Shown piece by piece: positions 17,011 through 24,263 of a stretch of 43,274 nucleotides of DNA (position 1 is the stretch's first letter; the number at the start of each line of letters is the position of its first letter). Both the position numbers and the translations under genes were made by a program. The notes beneath the pieces are model-generated. The model ran no database searches, was not told the origin of the DNA, and saw only the letters and a program-made list of their open reading frames with translations. Origin of the DNA: CAYQJV01 sp964417925. Its GTDB lineage: Bacteria; Hydrothermota; Tepidihabitantia; B3-TA06; CAYQJV01. The stretch is from positions 1 to 43,274 of the forward strand of contig CAYQJV010000009.1 of NCBI GenBank assembly GCA_964417925.1, read 5' to 3'.

Positions 17011-17412
17011 TTAAAACTTAAACTTCTCAGCAAGAGAGGCGACTCCGAGAGGACACCTCCACATATTACCCTGTACAGCCTGAATTATCCCTATAATAGA
17101 GATTACCACAAAAAACACCCATCCTGCAAATATTAATAAACCCACCAATGGAACACATATAGTAAGAGCACCACCTGTAGCTGCTGCAATTCCCCAGAAA
17201 ATTAACCAGAGGAATACAGCAATTATTCCCCAAGCTACCTCATAGAAGAATAGTACCATTCCCTGTTTTGCATGGAATTTTGCAAATCTATTATCTTTCT
17301 GAGCAAGTAGAGGAACCAGAAAGAGTATTCCAAGATAGGAAAGCCATACTAAGGATTTTGCTTCCTCTATTTCATTTTCGGGTATTTCCTGAACCACTTT
17401 TTCCTCTGCCAT
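17011..17412 (-). CDS. DUF4870 small membrane protein
   Basis: The 133-residue protein begins with an acidic cytoplasmic tail, followed by three hydrophobic segments at about 24-38, 55-82 and 88-115. The motif DNRFAKFHAKQGMVLFF is the hallmark of the DUF4870 family, whose members are small integral membrane proteins found across bacteria, with function unknown. AGGAGG stands before the ATG, and a terminator follows the stop, so it is a single-gene unit. Confidence 0.85.
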   Translation of the reverse strand: MAEEKVVQEIPENEIEEAKSLVWLSYLGILFLVPLLAQKDNRFAKFHAKQGMVLFFYEVAWGIIAVFLWLIFWGIAAATGGALTICVPLVGLLIFAGWVFFVVISIIGIIQAVQGNMWRCPLGVASLAEKFKF

Positions 17413-17442
17413 ATTTCCTCCTTTTTTATTTTTTTATAAAAA

Positions 17443-17470
17443 ATTTTATAAATAGATAAGAAAAAGTCAA
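17443..17470 (-). promoter_or_regulatory. Probable promoter of the DUF4870 gene
   Basis: On the minus strand, TTGACT (17470-17465), 16-base spacer, TAAAAT (17448-17443). The transcript would carry a roughly 25-base leader with an AGGAGG ribosome site before the ATG at 17412. Each box has one mismatch to consensus. Confidence 0.5.
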
Positions 17471-17869
17471 TAAAAAATTATAAGAAGAAAAATCAACGAA
17501 CATCCTCTTAACTTTTTAACTTCTATCTGCAAGGTTGTAATTAGAGGAATCCATTTGTAAATCATAACATCTCTATACATCTTCCATTATTTTCTCCTTT
17601 GGCATGTTTATCCTTTGTTAAAACCTTTTTGTGTATTCACTAAAGTTCAAATTATTGAAAAGTTTAATTTGTATACCTGAGAGTATTCGAAAAATCCTTA
17701 TTGTTGGTATTTTCTATCGTGAAAAAATTACCCATGTCCCCCTCAATGCAAAATAGATGATAGATTGTCCAAAAGAAACAAAAACCATTTTCTCCGCTAT
17801 CCCCTCATCTCCATAACCTCTATACTATCATAACACTTATCCACCACCAAAACACCACCCATATTAACC

Positions 17870-18118
17870 TTAATTTATAAATTTTAAAGCATCCACTAAC
17901 AACTTTACTTCACTTGCATACGGACCTCCAGAAGAAGCAGCAACAATAACTTTTCTACCGCATCCGAAGCAAGAATTATAACGACAATCACCTTCTCCTG
18001 AGATTTAATGAGAATTTCTGAATAAACCTTTGGTCTTCCTCTCTTGTGGCTTTTTTTCCTTTAAAATCGTTCCAAGCAATTTATAAATGTCCTTAAGGGC
18101 GATCTTCGTCCTTCTCAT
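17870..18118 (-). pseudogene. Small frame interrupted by one TAA, function unknown
   Basis: From an ATG at 18118 the minus strand stays open for 82 codons except for a single in-frame TAA at codon 38 (18005-18007). The first part is basic (MRRTKIALKDIYKLLGTILK). The second has a cysteine pair in NSCFGCGRK and continues VIVAASSGGPYASEVKLL. A TATAAT lies five bases before the ATG, the spacing seen at leaderless genes in this window, but the -35 is poor. It diverges from the DUF5320-like/NifX cluster, a position where regulators often sit. I do not recognise the family. It may be a recently broken gene or a chance frame. Confidence 0.35.
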
Positions 18119-18185
18119 AGGAAATTATAAAAATATGCAAAAATCCCCCCAATGCAAATCTTATTTTCCAAACAGCCTTATTATC

Positions 18186-18213
18186 TTGACAAATCACAAA
18201 ACCAGATTATAAT
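18186..18213 (+). promoter_or_regulatory. Promoter of the DUF5320-like/NifX cluster
   Basis: TTGACA at 18186-18191, 16-base spacer, TATAAT at 18208-18213, both perfect. The leader is about 33 bases and contains AAAGGAGGTGA before the ATG at 18253. Confidence 0.85.
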
Positions 18214-18252
18214 TTTTAAAAATGCAAAAAAATCGCAAAAGGAGGTGATACT

Positions 18253-18483
18253 ATGCCATGGTTTGGAAGAGGATTTGGTTGGGGAAGAGGATGGGGAGCC
18301 GGATGGGGATGGAGAGGTAATCCTTATCCGTTTTGCAGATGGTTCCCCTGGCTCCCAAGAGGTTGGTGGTGGATGGGATGGTTTTATTACCCAAGTTATG
18401 GTGGATATCCAGGATATGGATATATGCCAGGATATCCACCATTCTATCCTCCCTATACAGGTGGACCCCAAAAAACTCAATAA
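18253..18483 (+). CDS. Small Trp/Gly/Tyr-rich protein, DUF5320-like
   Basis: This 76-residue protein is extreme in composition: 11 tryptophans, many tyrosines, phenylalanines, glycines and prolines, and only one cysteine. It opens MPWFGRGFGWGRGWGAGW and later has GGYPGYGYMPGYPP. Short Gly/aromatic-rich proteins of this sort, often grouped as DUF5320, are commonly encoded beside NifX/NafY-type proteins in anaerobic and thermophilic bacteria, and that holds here. Length, strong promoter and a near-perfect ribosome site support a real gene despite the low complexity. No function is established; metal or cofactor binding through the NifX partner is only a guess. The usual C-terminal coiled coil is absent from this one but present in the next gene. 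Confidence 0.75.
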   Translation: MPWFGRGFGWGRGWGAGWGWRGNPYPFCRWFPWLPRGWWWMGWFYYPSYGGYPGYGYMPGYPPFYPPYTGGPQKTQ

Positions 18484-18495
18484 AAGGAGGTAGAA

Positions 18496-18723
18496 ATGCC
18501 GTTTGGAATGGGTCCTGCTGGATGGTTTTATCTTCCATATTTTGCAAGGTATTTTTCTTATCTTATGCCCTATGCAATGCCGTATATGCCATATCTTTTC
18601 CCATGGTTTCCGTTCTTCTCACCTCAACAAGAAGTAGAGATGTTAAAAGCTCAAGAGAAATTCCTACAGGATCAGCTTAATTGGATTGAGGCAAGAATAA
18701 AAGAACTCCAAGGAAAGCAGTAA
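18496..18723 (+). CDS. Small aromatic-rich protein with C-terminal helix, DUF5320-like
   Basis: This 75-residue protein starts MPFGMGPAGWFYLPYF. Residues 10-43 are rich in Tyr, Phe, Met and Pro and could be interfacial or membrane-associated. Residues 45-75 form an amphipathic helix or coiled coil (EVEMLKAQEKFLQDQ, then QLNWIEARIKE). DUF5320 proteins typically combine a Gly/aromatic N-terminus with such a helix. The NifX-domain protein encoded next ends in a clearly similar helix, suggesting that the two pair or co-assemble. AAAGGAGGT precedes the ATG, and only 12 bases separate it from the previous gene. Confidence 0.75.
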   Translation: MPFGMGPAGWFYLPYFARYFSYLMPYAMPYMPYLFPWFPFFSPQQEVEMLKAQEKFLQDQLNWIEARIKELQGKQ

Positions 18724-18728
18724 AAGAG

Positions 18729-19271
18729 ATGAAAATATTAATAACAGCTTTGGAAAAGTCACTTGATAGTCAGGTTGATCCAAGGTTTGGAAGAGCAAAC
18801 TATTTTGTATTTTACGATACTGAAACCGACAAATATGAAATAGAACAAAACCCAAATATAGGAATTCCCCATGGAGCAGGAATCCAAAGTTCTCAGTACG
18901 TTATATCAAGAGGAGTAAAAACCATCATTACAGGAAATGTAGGACCAAATGCATGGCAAGTTCTCTCACAAGCAGGAATAAAAGTGTTTTCGGTTCAAGA
19001 TATCACTGTAAGAGAGGCAGTGGAACTCTTTAAGGCCAATCGCCTTCAAGAAACATCTTCTGCAACCGCTGGAATGCACGCAGGCTATTGTGGTTATTCG
19101 CCAGGAGGAGCAGGTTATTCTCCGCAATATTCTCCGGGTCCAGGTTATTATTCGCAGGCAGGTTTTGAAGGAGAACTTGAGTTTTTGAAAATGCAACGAG
19201 AAATGATAAAACAGCAACTTGAGTGGATAAGAAGGAGAATAAAAGAAATAGAAGAAAAAAAAGAACTTTAA
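18729..19271 (+). CDS. NifX/NafY-domain protein (dinitrogenase iron-molybdenum cofactor type) with GY-rich linker and helix
   Basis: Residues 1-110 match the NifX/NafY/NifB-C domain, which binds iron-sulfur or molybdenum-type cofactors: MKILITALEKSLDSQVDPRFGRANYFVFYD, then GAGIQSSQYVISRGVKTIITGNVGPNA and FSVQDITVREAVE. A linker at 118-146 is rich in Gly, Tyr, Ser and Pro, echoing the composition of the first gene in the cluster. Residues 148-178 form a charged helix nearly matching the one ending the second gene. No nif genes are in the window, so a role in nitrogenase assembly is not implied. Such stand-alone domains are widespread in anaerobes with unclear partners. The ATG lies five bases after the previous stop. 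Confidence 0.88.
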   Translation: MKILITALEKSLDSQVDPRFGRANYFVFYDTETDKYEIEQNPNIGIPHGAGIQSSQYVISRGVKTIITGNVGPNAWQVLSQAGIKVFSVQDITVREAVELFKANRLQETSSATAGMHAGYCGYSPGGAGYSPQYSPGPGYYSQAGFEGELEFLKMQREMIKQQLEWIRRRIKEIEEKKEL

Positions 19272-19273
19272 AA

Positions 19274-19305
19274 ATCTGGGGCAGGAAATTTCTCCTGCCC
19301 CAGAT
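19274..19305. terminator. Strong hairpin after the NifX gene, possible terminator
   Basis: ATCTGGGGCAGGA (19274-19286) pairs perfectly with TCCTGCCCCAGAT (19293-19305), a 13-bp stem with a 6-base loop. On the plus strand it is followed by AAATACAATT rather than a T tract, so it may act as an attenuator or RNA stabiliser instead of a full terminator. It lies 15 bases before the next start codon. Confidence 0.55.
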
Positions 19306-19319
19306 AAATACAATTAAGT

Positions 19320-20189
19320 TTGAAAACATATCTTGATTGTATTCCTTGTTTTTTAAGGCAAGCTCTTAAAGCATCCAGACTTGCAACCAATGATGAAATA
19401 TTGCAAAAAAAAGCAATATCAGAAGTGGCAAAGATAATTCCATGTATAAGATTGCACGAAACACCTGTTGAAATTGGTGAGAGAGTACATTATTTTGTAA
19501 GGAAAATTACTAAAAACCCAGATCCATATAAACCATTGAAAGAGAAATATAACCATTATGCTCTTGCACTTTATCCCAAATTAAAAAAATTTGTGGAAAA
19601 CTCTAAAGATAAGTTACTTACAGGAGTAAGAATAGCAGTAGCAGGTAATATAATAGATTTTGGTGCTCTTTCAAATTTTGACATAAATGAATCTTTAAAA
19701 TCTTCCCTTTCCTCTCCATTTTCAATATTTGACTATGAAATTTTTAGGAGTAAAATTGAAAGTGGTACAAAAATCTTGTACATTCTTGACAATGCAGGAG
19801 AAATTGTGTTCGATATGGTACTCATAGAGTATTTAAAAGAAATGGGAAAACAAATTACGGCAGTGGTAAGAGGAGGCCCTGTATTAAATGATGCAACGAT
19901 GGAGGATGCAATTAAAGTAGGTCTAACTGAAAAAGTTAAAGTAATTACATCAGGCACCCAATCTCCAGGTATAATCTTTAAAAATTCTTCTACTGAATTT
20001 CAAAGAGAATTTTTGGATGCAGATGTAATAATTTGTAAAGGACAGGGTAATTATGAAGGTTTATCATATGAAAAGGCACCATTATTCTTTCTTTTGAAGG
20101 TAAAATGTCCTGTAATAGCAAGAGATATAGGTGTTGAAAAAAACAGCCTTATTTTGGAGGCAGGGAAATGGATGAAGAAAAAATTGTAG
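19320..20189 (+). CDS. DUF89 family protein (ARMT1-like, putative damage-control phosphatase)
   Basis: The 289-residue protein opens MKTYLDCIPCFLRQALKASRLA, the typical start of the bacterial/archaeal DUF89 family with its CxxC. It later has AVAGNIIDFGA, the metal-site block YILDNAGEIVFDMVLIEYL, RGGPVLNDATMEDA, and ICKGQGNYEGL, all family signatures with the acidic and Asn residues that bind the metal. Members of this group are metal-dependent phosphatases thought to clear damaged phosphometabolites. The start is a TTG at 19320 without a ribosome site; a TACAAT lies five bases before it, but no -35 is visible. The 3' end overlaps the methyltransferase start. Confidence 0.88.
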   Translation: MKTYLDCIPCFLRQALKASRLATNDEILQKKAISEVAKIIPCIRLHETPVEIGERVHYFVRKITKNPDPYKPLKEKYNHYALALYPKLKKFVENSKDKLLTGVRIAVAGNIIDFGALSNFDINESLKSSLSSPFSIFDYEIFRSKIESGTKILYILDNAGEIVFDMVLIEYLKEMGKQITAVVRGGPVLNDATMEDAIKVGLTEKVKVITSGTQSPGIIFKNSSTEFQREFLDADVIICKGQGNYEGLSYEKAPLFFLLKVKCPVIARDIGVEKNSLILEAGKWMKKKL

Positions 20190-20623
20190 AATATTTACTT
20201 TCAAACATTAAGGACGGGGAGTACGTATTAGATGTAGGATGCGGAGAGGGAAGTATAATGAAAAAAATAGCAGAGAAGAGAAATATCAAAATAATTGGAA
20301 TAGACCCTTACCCTGAGAATGAAGAGTGTATAAAACTTACTGCAGAAGATATAGAAACTTTAAACATAAAATTTAACATAATTTACAGTGTCTATTCTTT
20401 CCACCACATTGAAAAAGTGGAAGCCTTTTTAAATGCCACAAAAAATATTCTTACCCCTCATGGAAAACTCATAATAATAGATTGGGAAGAAGGCGCAGAT
20501 ACAGGAATTGATGAAAATTATTATACAGTAGAAGAGGTGGAGGAATTACTTGAAAGTTTCGCTTTCGTAATCGAAGAAATTAAAACTGTGAAAGATACTT
20601 TTATGATTAAAGCACGGATATGA
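20168..20623 (+). CDS. Class I SAM-dependent methyltransferase
   Basis: This compact 151-residue protein is a methyltransferase domain and little else. Motif I is LDVGCGEGS near residue 21-29, an acidic end of strand two is in IIGIDPYP, and NIIYSVYSFHHIEKVEAFLNA is the usual motif after strand four, followed by LIIIDWEEG. The substrate (small molecule, protein or RNA) cannot be told. The ATG lies within the last codons of the DUF89 gene, so the two are translationally coupled. A decayed gene follows. Confidence 0.85.
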   Translation: MDEEKIVEYLLSNIKDGEYVLDVGCGEGSIMKKIAEKRNIKIIGIDPYPENEECIKLTAEDIETLNIKFNIIYSVYSFHHIEKVEAFLNATKNILTPHGKLIIIDWEEGADTGIDENYYTVEEVEELLESFAFVIEEIKTVKDTFMIKARI

Positions 20624-20641
20624 AAATAGAGGTAATTAATT

Positions 20642-20925
20642 GATACCCTATTCCTCTCCCATGAACATTACGACCATATTGGCGAAGTTGATAAATTCCT
20701 GTAAGTGTTTCAAAAACTTTTAAAAAATTAAAAAATCTCCAGAGAGATTACATTGAAATTAAGGAATTTTCAAAAATAGCAAACGGAATTTATATCACAG
20801 GAGAAATGGGCAAATCCATAAAAGAACAGGCACTTGTTTTAGAACTTCCTCTTGGCGTGGTAATAATAACGGGCTGTGTTCAGCCTGGGATTGTTTCTAT
20901 AATTAAAAAAAACAAAAAGAATTGA
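20642..20925 (+). pseudogene. Decayed metallo-beta-lactamase-fold gene
   Basis: Two out-of-frame pieces of one family are visible. At 20642-20704 the frame reads DTLFLSHEHYDHIGEVDKFL and then a stop: this is the HxHxDH metal motif. At about 20751-20925 another frame reads EIKEFSKIANGIYITGEMG, then KEQALVLELPLG and TGCVQPGIVSIIKK before TGA. These match the middle and end of MBL-fold proteins of the 7,8-dihydropterin-6-methyl... synthase-like group, in which the second block is normally TGCAHPGI; the metal His has become Gln. The N-terminus and the region between the pieces are missing or scrambled. Broken by stop, frameshift and deletion, it is not functional. Confidence 0.85.
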
Positions 20926-20940
20926 AAAGAGAAATCTATC

Positions 20941-21861
20941 TTATTGAGAGTGGGGTTGGAAACATAATAGAGTTTGAGTAATCTCTACGTCTCTTTTTAT
21001 CGCCTGTTTTAATTCCTGAATAGAGGTAAATTTTTTTTCTGCTCTTATGCGTTTCAAAAATTCAATTTTTAACTTTTGGGGTAAAATATCTATCTTTTTT
21101 CCAATGATGTATACCTCTATAACTTCTTCTCTTTTGCCAAAAGTAGGTGCAGTACCTACGTATATAGCGGAAAGTAATTTTTCATTCTGTATATAAGCAT
21201 ACCCAGCATATATACCTCTTTGAGGAACAAGCTTGTACTCTAAGGGTTTCAAATTTATAGTTGGGAAACCTAATTTTTTCCCTATACCTCTGCCTTTAAC
21301 AGGTTTACCATACATAAAATATGGTCTACCCAAAAATTCTTCTGCTCTCTCCACCTCACCTTTTTTTAACATCTTTCTTATATTTGTAGAACTGACAATT
21401 TTATTCTTTACCCTTACTTTCTCCAATACCACTACCTCTATATTTTTATTTTCCCCAAGATTCTTAAGCAAATTTATGCTACCTTTTTTGTCTTTCCCAA
21501 ACTTAAAATCTTCTCCTACAACCACCCCTTTTACATGAAGCTTTTTTACAAGTACCTCATTAAAGAAATCTTCTGGTGATAGTTCTTTCACCTTTATAAA
21601 ATCAAGCCAATAAATAAAGGAAATTTTCAACCCTTTAAGGATTTCTTTTTTCTCCTGCTTGGTAGTAAGAAGTATTGAATATTCCCTATAAATTTCAGGA
21701 TCGTTTTCAAAAGTTACCACTCCTGAAAAAAGGTTCGATCTCTTTGCTTTCTCTACAACGGTTTTTATTACTTTTTGATGCCCAAGATGCACTCCATCAA
21801 AATTACCTATCGCTATATAAGAACGGTATTTAACCTCTTCAGGATATTTGTATTCTTTCAC
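20941..21861 (-). CDS. ribF: Bifunctional riboflavin kinase/FAD synthetase
   Basis: RibF phosphorylates riboflavin to FMN and adenylylates FMN to FAD. The 306-residue protein has the nucleotidyltransferase domain first, with IAIGNFDGVHLGHQKVI, GVVVGEDFKFGKDKKG and SSTNIRKMLKKGEVERAEEFLGRPY. The riboflavin kinase barrel follows, with GKPVKGRGIGKKLGFPTINL and PQRGIYAGYAY. Length and order are normal. It overlaps truB by 23 bases and is the last gene of the nusA-infB operon. truB-ribF adjacency is common in bacteria. Confidence 0.95.
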   Translation of the reverse strand: MKEYKYPEEVKYRSYIAIGNFDGVHLGHQKVIKTVVEKAKRSNLFSGVVTFENDPEIYREYSILLTTKQEKKEILKGLKISFIYWLDFIKVKELSPEDFFNEVLVKKLHVKGVVVGEDFKFGKDKKGSINLLKNLGENKNIEVVVLEKVRVKNKIVSSTNIRKMLKKGEVERAEEFLGRPYFMYGKPVKGRGIGKKLGFPTINLKPLEYKLVPQRGIYAGYAYIQNEKLLSAIYVGTAPTFGKREEVIEVYIIGKKIDILPQKLKIEFLKRIRAEKKFTSIQELKQAIKRDVEITQTLLCFQPHSQ

Positions 21862-22735
21862 TCAATATTAGCCTTTCGGGTTTATAATATCCATTGATTT
21901 TTACATATACAGCGACTATCTTTCTATCATTTGAAACCGCAAGTATTCTTTTGTTATCTTCAATTTCATTTTCAAAATCTTTTTTTGAAAGATATTGCCC
22001 ATGCCTTACTTTTATTTTGCTTTCTTCTTTTAAAATACCTTTAGGAATAAAATAAAGCATATCAACCACAGAAAGCATACTTTTATCAAGGATATCCTTA
22101 TCCAGTATATTTGAAGGAATACACCCCTCCTTATTCCACTTACCCACTGCAGTTCTTTCCAGCTCAACAAGGGTACCCACAGTACCTAAGGAATATGCAA
22201 TATCTCTGGCAAGAGCACGAATATAAGTTCCAGTTGAAACCTTACATCTTATTTTAAGAAAAGGATGGGCATAAGAAATCAATTGGATTTCGTATATCTT
22301 TATTTTCTTCTTTTTTAAATTAACGAATTTTCCTTTTCGTGCTATTCTGTATGCTCTTTCTCCCTGAATTTTCACAGCAGAGAATGGAGGAGGAACTTGT
22401 TCTATCTCCCCTTGAAATTTCTCAAGCACCGCTGTGATTTCTTCTTCTGAATACTCTGAAGGTTTTTCTTTTTTTATTATTTTACCTTCAACGTCATACG
22501 TATCTGTTTCAATACCAAGTTCAATTACTCCTTCGTATTCTTTGGGAAGTTCATGAAGGTATCTTTGAATTTTGGTAGCGTTATTTAAAAGAATTATAAG
22601 AACACCTGTGGCAAAAGGATCAAGAGTACCTGCATGTCCTATTTTCTTAGGCTTTAAAAGAGGCTTTAATTTCCTAATCACATCATAAGATGTAATACCT
22701 TTCTCTTTATTTACCAGAATACCCTTATCCAACAC
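21839..22735 (-). CDS. truB: tRNA pseudouridine-55 synthase
   Basis: TruB makes pseudouridine 55 in the T loop of tRNAs. The 298-residue protein has the catalytic block IGHAGTLDPFATGVLIILL with Asp39, an upstream GILVNKEKGITSYDVIRKL, and the RNA-binding TGTYIRALARDIAYSLGT, all standard. A C-terminal PUA-like segment (IRKGQ-like VRHGQYLSKKDF) completes it. It overlaps nrnA by 11 bases and ribF by 23. Confidence 0.96.
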   Translation of the reverse strand: MLDKGILVNKEKGITSYDVIRKLKPLLKPKKIGHAGTLDPFATGVLIILLNNATKIQRYLHELPKEYEGVIELGIETDTYDVEGKIIKKEKPSEYSEEEITAVLEKFQGEIEQVPPPFSAVKIQGERAYRIARKGKFVNLKKKKIKIYEIQLISYAHPFLKIRCKVSTGTYIRALARDIAYSLGTVGTLVELERTAVGKWNKEGCIPSNILDKDILDKSMLSVVDMLYFIPKGILKEESKIKVRHGQYLSKKDFENEIEDNKRILAVSNDRKIVAVYVKINGYYKPERLILSERIQIS

Positions 22736-23696
22736 GTTTTATAAACTCTCTTGCTTCTTTTGAAACAACATTCATGGCCTTTGAAAGAGAAAGAGAAACC
22801 CTTGCCCCTGCTGCATTTTTATGCCCACCCCCTCCAAATTTTGATGCAAGTTTATTAACATCCACCTCTCCAAAGGACCTAAAACTTATTCTAACCCTTC
22901 CATCTTTTGTCTCTCTAAAGAACATTGCAAGTTTTACTCCTGGAATAGATGCTGGGTATCTGATAAATCCACTGCTGTCTTCCTCGTCATCTGTTATACC
23001 AGCTTGCTTCAACATTTTCCTTGTCATATAAATGGTGGCGATTCCATCTTTTACCTTTAATGTGGAAAGCACCATTGACAAAAGTCTTATATGACCTTCG
23101 TCTTTTGAAGTAAGTTTTATAGCCACTTCAGAAGGGGAGAAACCTGTTTTTAAAACTTCTTTGGAAATTTCAAAAACTTCTTCAGTAAGATTCGGATAAA
23201 TAAACCCCCCTGTCTCGGTGTATATCCCTGTGTATAATGTCTCTGCAATTTCCTTTGTGATTCGCACTTTTGCCTTTTTCAAAAGTTCGTAAATCATCAC
23301 ACACACAGCTGTTTTTTTAGGCACTACCCAATTTATCACTCCGAATCTGGTGTTTGAAGGATGATGGTCAATGTTTATTATTTTTCTTGCCTCTTTTATA
23401 CTTATTCCAGTCCTTTCAAGATTAGGTGTATCAACAATTATAATTTCATCAAAATCTATTTTTTCTAATTTGTTTTTTATCCATTCTATATTTGGAAGGA
23501 AATGAAACTTCTGAGGAACCTTATCCTTTAAAAACAGCACAAATTCTTTTTTAAATTTTTGTAAAAGGTATCCTGTTAAAAGAAGAGAAGCAATCGCGTC
23601 ACCGTCTGGATCAATGTGGGAAACACAAAGAAATCTTTTATTTTTTTTTACTTCTTCTATTATTTTATCCTTTAATCTCTCTGAACTTTTCATCAA
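22725..23696 (-). CDS. nrnA: DHH/DHHA1 phosphoesterase (NrnA-type oligoribonuclease/pAp phosphatase)
   Basis: The 323-residue protein has the DHH family motifs: SHIDPDGDAIASLLL, IIVDTPN, IINIDHHPSN and, in the DHHA1 part, KFGGGGHKNAAGARV. Proteins of this length and order degrade short RNAs (nanoRNA) and pAp. It sits between rbfA and truB, the usual place in bacterial nusA-infB operons. It overlaps rbfA by 32 bases, giving tight coupling. Substrate range is assigned by family only. Confidence 0.92.
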   Translation of the reverse strand: MMKSSERLKDKIIEEVKKNKRFLCVSHIDPDGDAIASLLLTGYLLQKFKKEFVLFLKDKVPQKFHFLPNIEWIKNKLEKIDFDEIIIVDTPNLERTGISIKEARKIINIDHHPSNTRFGVINWVVPKKTAVCVMIYELLKKAKVRITKEIAETLYTGIYTETGGFIYPNLTEEVFEISKEVLKTGFSPSEVAIKLTSKDEGHIRLLSMVLSTLKVKDGIATIYMTRKMLKQAGITDDEEDSSGFIRYPASIPGVKLAMFFRETKDGRVRISFRSFGEVDVNKLASKFGGGGHKNAAGARVSLSLSKAMNVVSKEAREFIKRVG

Positions 23697-24021
23697 GTTG
23701 AGAAGAGAGGTCAGGTTTAAATACTATATCTGGCATGTACTTCAAAACTATCCTCTTTGCAAGGTACTTTTTGATCCTTCCTTTCTCCTCTTCAAGCATC
23801 TTCTGAATTTCCTCAGCATTACCTTTTATCACTGAATAATACACATATGCGGTTTTCAGATCTTTTTTCATAACACATCCTGTAATGTTTACCCATTTTA
23901 ACTTTTCAATCCCTAAATCTTCAAGCAGTATAATAGCAATGTTGTGTCCTACAAGTGAAGCAACTCTTTTAGCTCTATCTATCATGCTATCTCCTGAATG
24001 GAAAAATCTATTATTTCCCAA
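23665..24021 (-). CDS. rbfA: Ribosome-binding factor A
   Basis: RbfA helps mature the 30S subunit by acting on 16S rRNA helix 1. The 118-residue protein shows the KH-like pattern DRAKRVASLVGHNIAIIL at the start, VNITGCVMKKDLKTAYVYY in the middle, and KRIVLKYMPDIVFKPDLS near the end, all characteristic. The first 12 residues (MGNNRFFHSGDS) are not typical and lie within the overlap with the DUF503 gene. A start at the ATG of MIDRAKRV (13th residue) is more likely, giving about 106 residues. Confidence 0.92.
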   Translation of the reverse strand: MGNNRFFHSGDSMIDRAKRVASLVGHNIAIILLEDLGIEKLKWVNITGCVMKKDLKTAYVYYSVIKGNAEEIQKMLEEEKGRIKKYLAKRIVLKYMPDIVFKPDLSSQLDEKFREIKG

Positions 24022-24263
24022 ATCCTCTTTCTTTCTACAAAATGCACCACCCTATGTAACAACCCCTGATTTCTTGAAGCATCATTGGAAACACACACTA
24101 CCGCAATCTTAGTTCTTTGCCACTTATCCTGTTCACCAATTTCTGCCACTGCAACATTGAACTCTTTCCTTATTGCGGTTTTTAAATTATCAAGCAATCT
24201 TCTCTTATCTTTTAGGGATCTGGTTCCATTATTGTAAAGTTCAAGCACAAGCAACCCTACCAT
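23982..24263 (-). CDS. DUF503 family protein (YlxP-like)
   Basis: The 93-residue protein begins MVGLLVLELYNNGTRSLKDKRRLL and continues FNVAVAEIGEQDKWQRTKIAVVCVSND, the signature of DUF503. It is a small cytoplasmic protein regularly encoded between infB and rbfA and thought to assist ribosome assembly or translation; its exact role is not established here. It overlaps both neighbours, with 7 bases shared with infB. Confidence 0.92.
   Translation of the reverse strand: MVGLLVLELYNNGTRSLKDKRRLLDNLKTAIRKEFNVAVAEIGEQDKWQRTKIAVVCVSNDASRNQGLLHRVVHFVERKRIWEIIDFSIQEIA

Larger units (their letters stand above)
17413..18252. other. 840-base stretch without an intact gene
   Basis: Holds the DUF4870 promoter (17443-17470), a copy of a degenerate 28-base repeat (17689-17716), an interrupted small frame on the minus strand (17870-18118), a 14-base element shared with the region before 43152 (18133-18146), and the promoter of the DUF5320-like cluster (18186-18213). 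Between about 17480 and 17680 and around 17720-17860 I see nothing recognisable. The density of stops and small relics suggests a decayed gene region. Confidence 0.6.

Noticed and set aside
18152..18493. Overlapping open frames on both strands across 18152-18680
   Set aside because: They are shadows of the GC-skewed, low-complexity small genes; only the frames at 18253 and 18496 have ribosome sites and a promoter.
18729..19271. Evidence for nitrogen fixation
   Set aside because: A lone NifX-type domain is common in non-fixing anaerobes and no nifHDK, nifB or nifEN genes are in the window.
19274..19305. Clean rho-independent terminator after the NifX gene
   Set aside because: The stem is strong, but no T run follows on the plus strand; kept only as a possible terminator.
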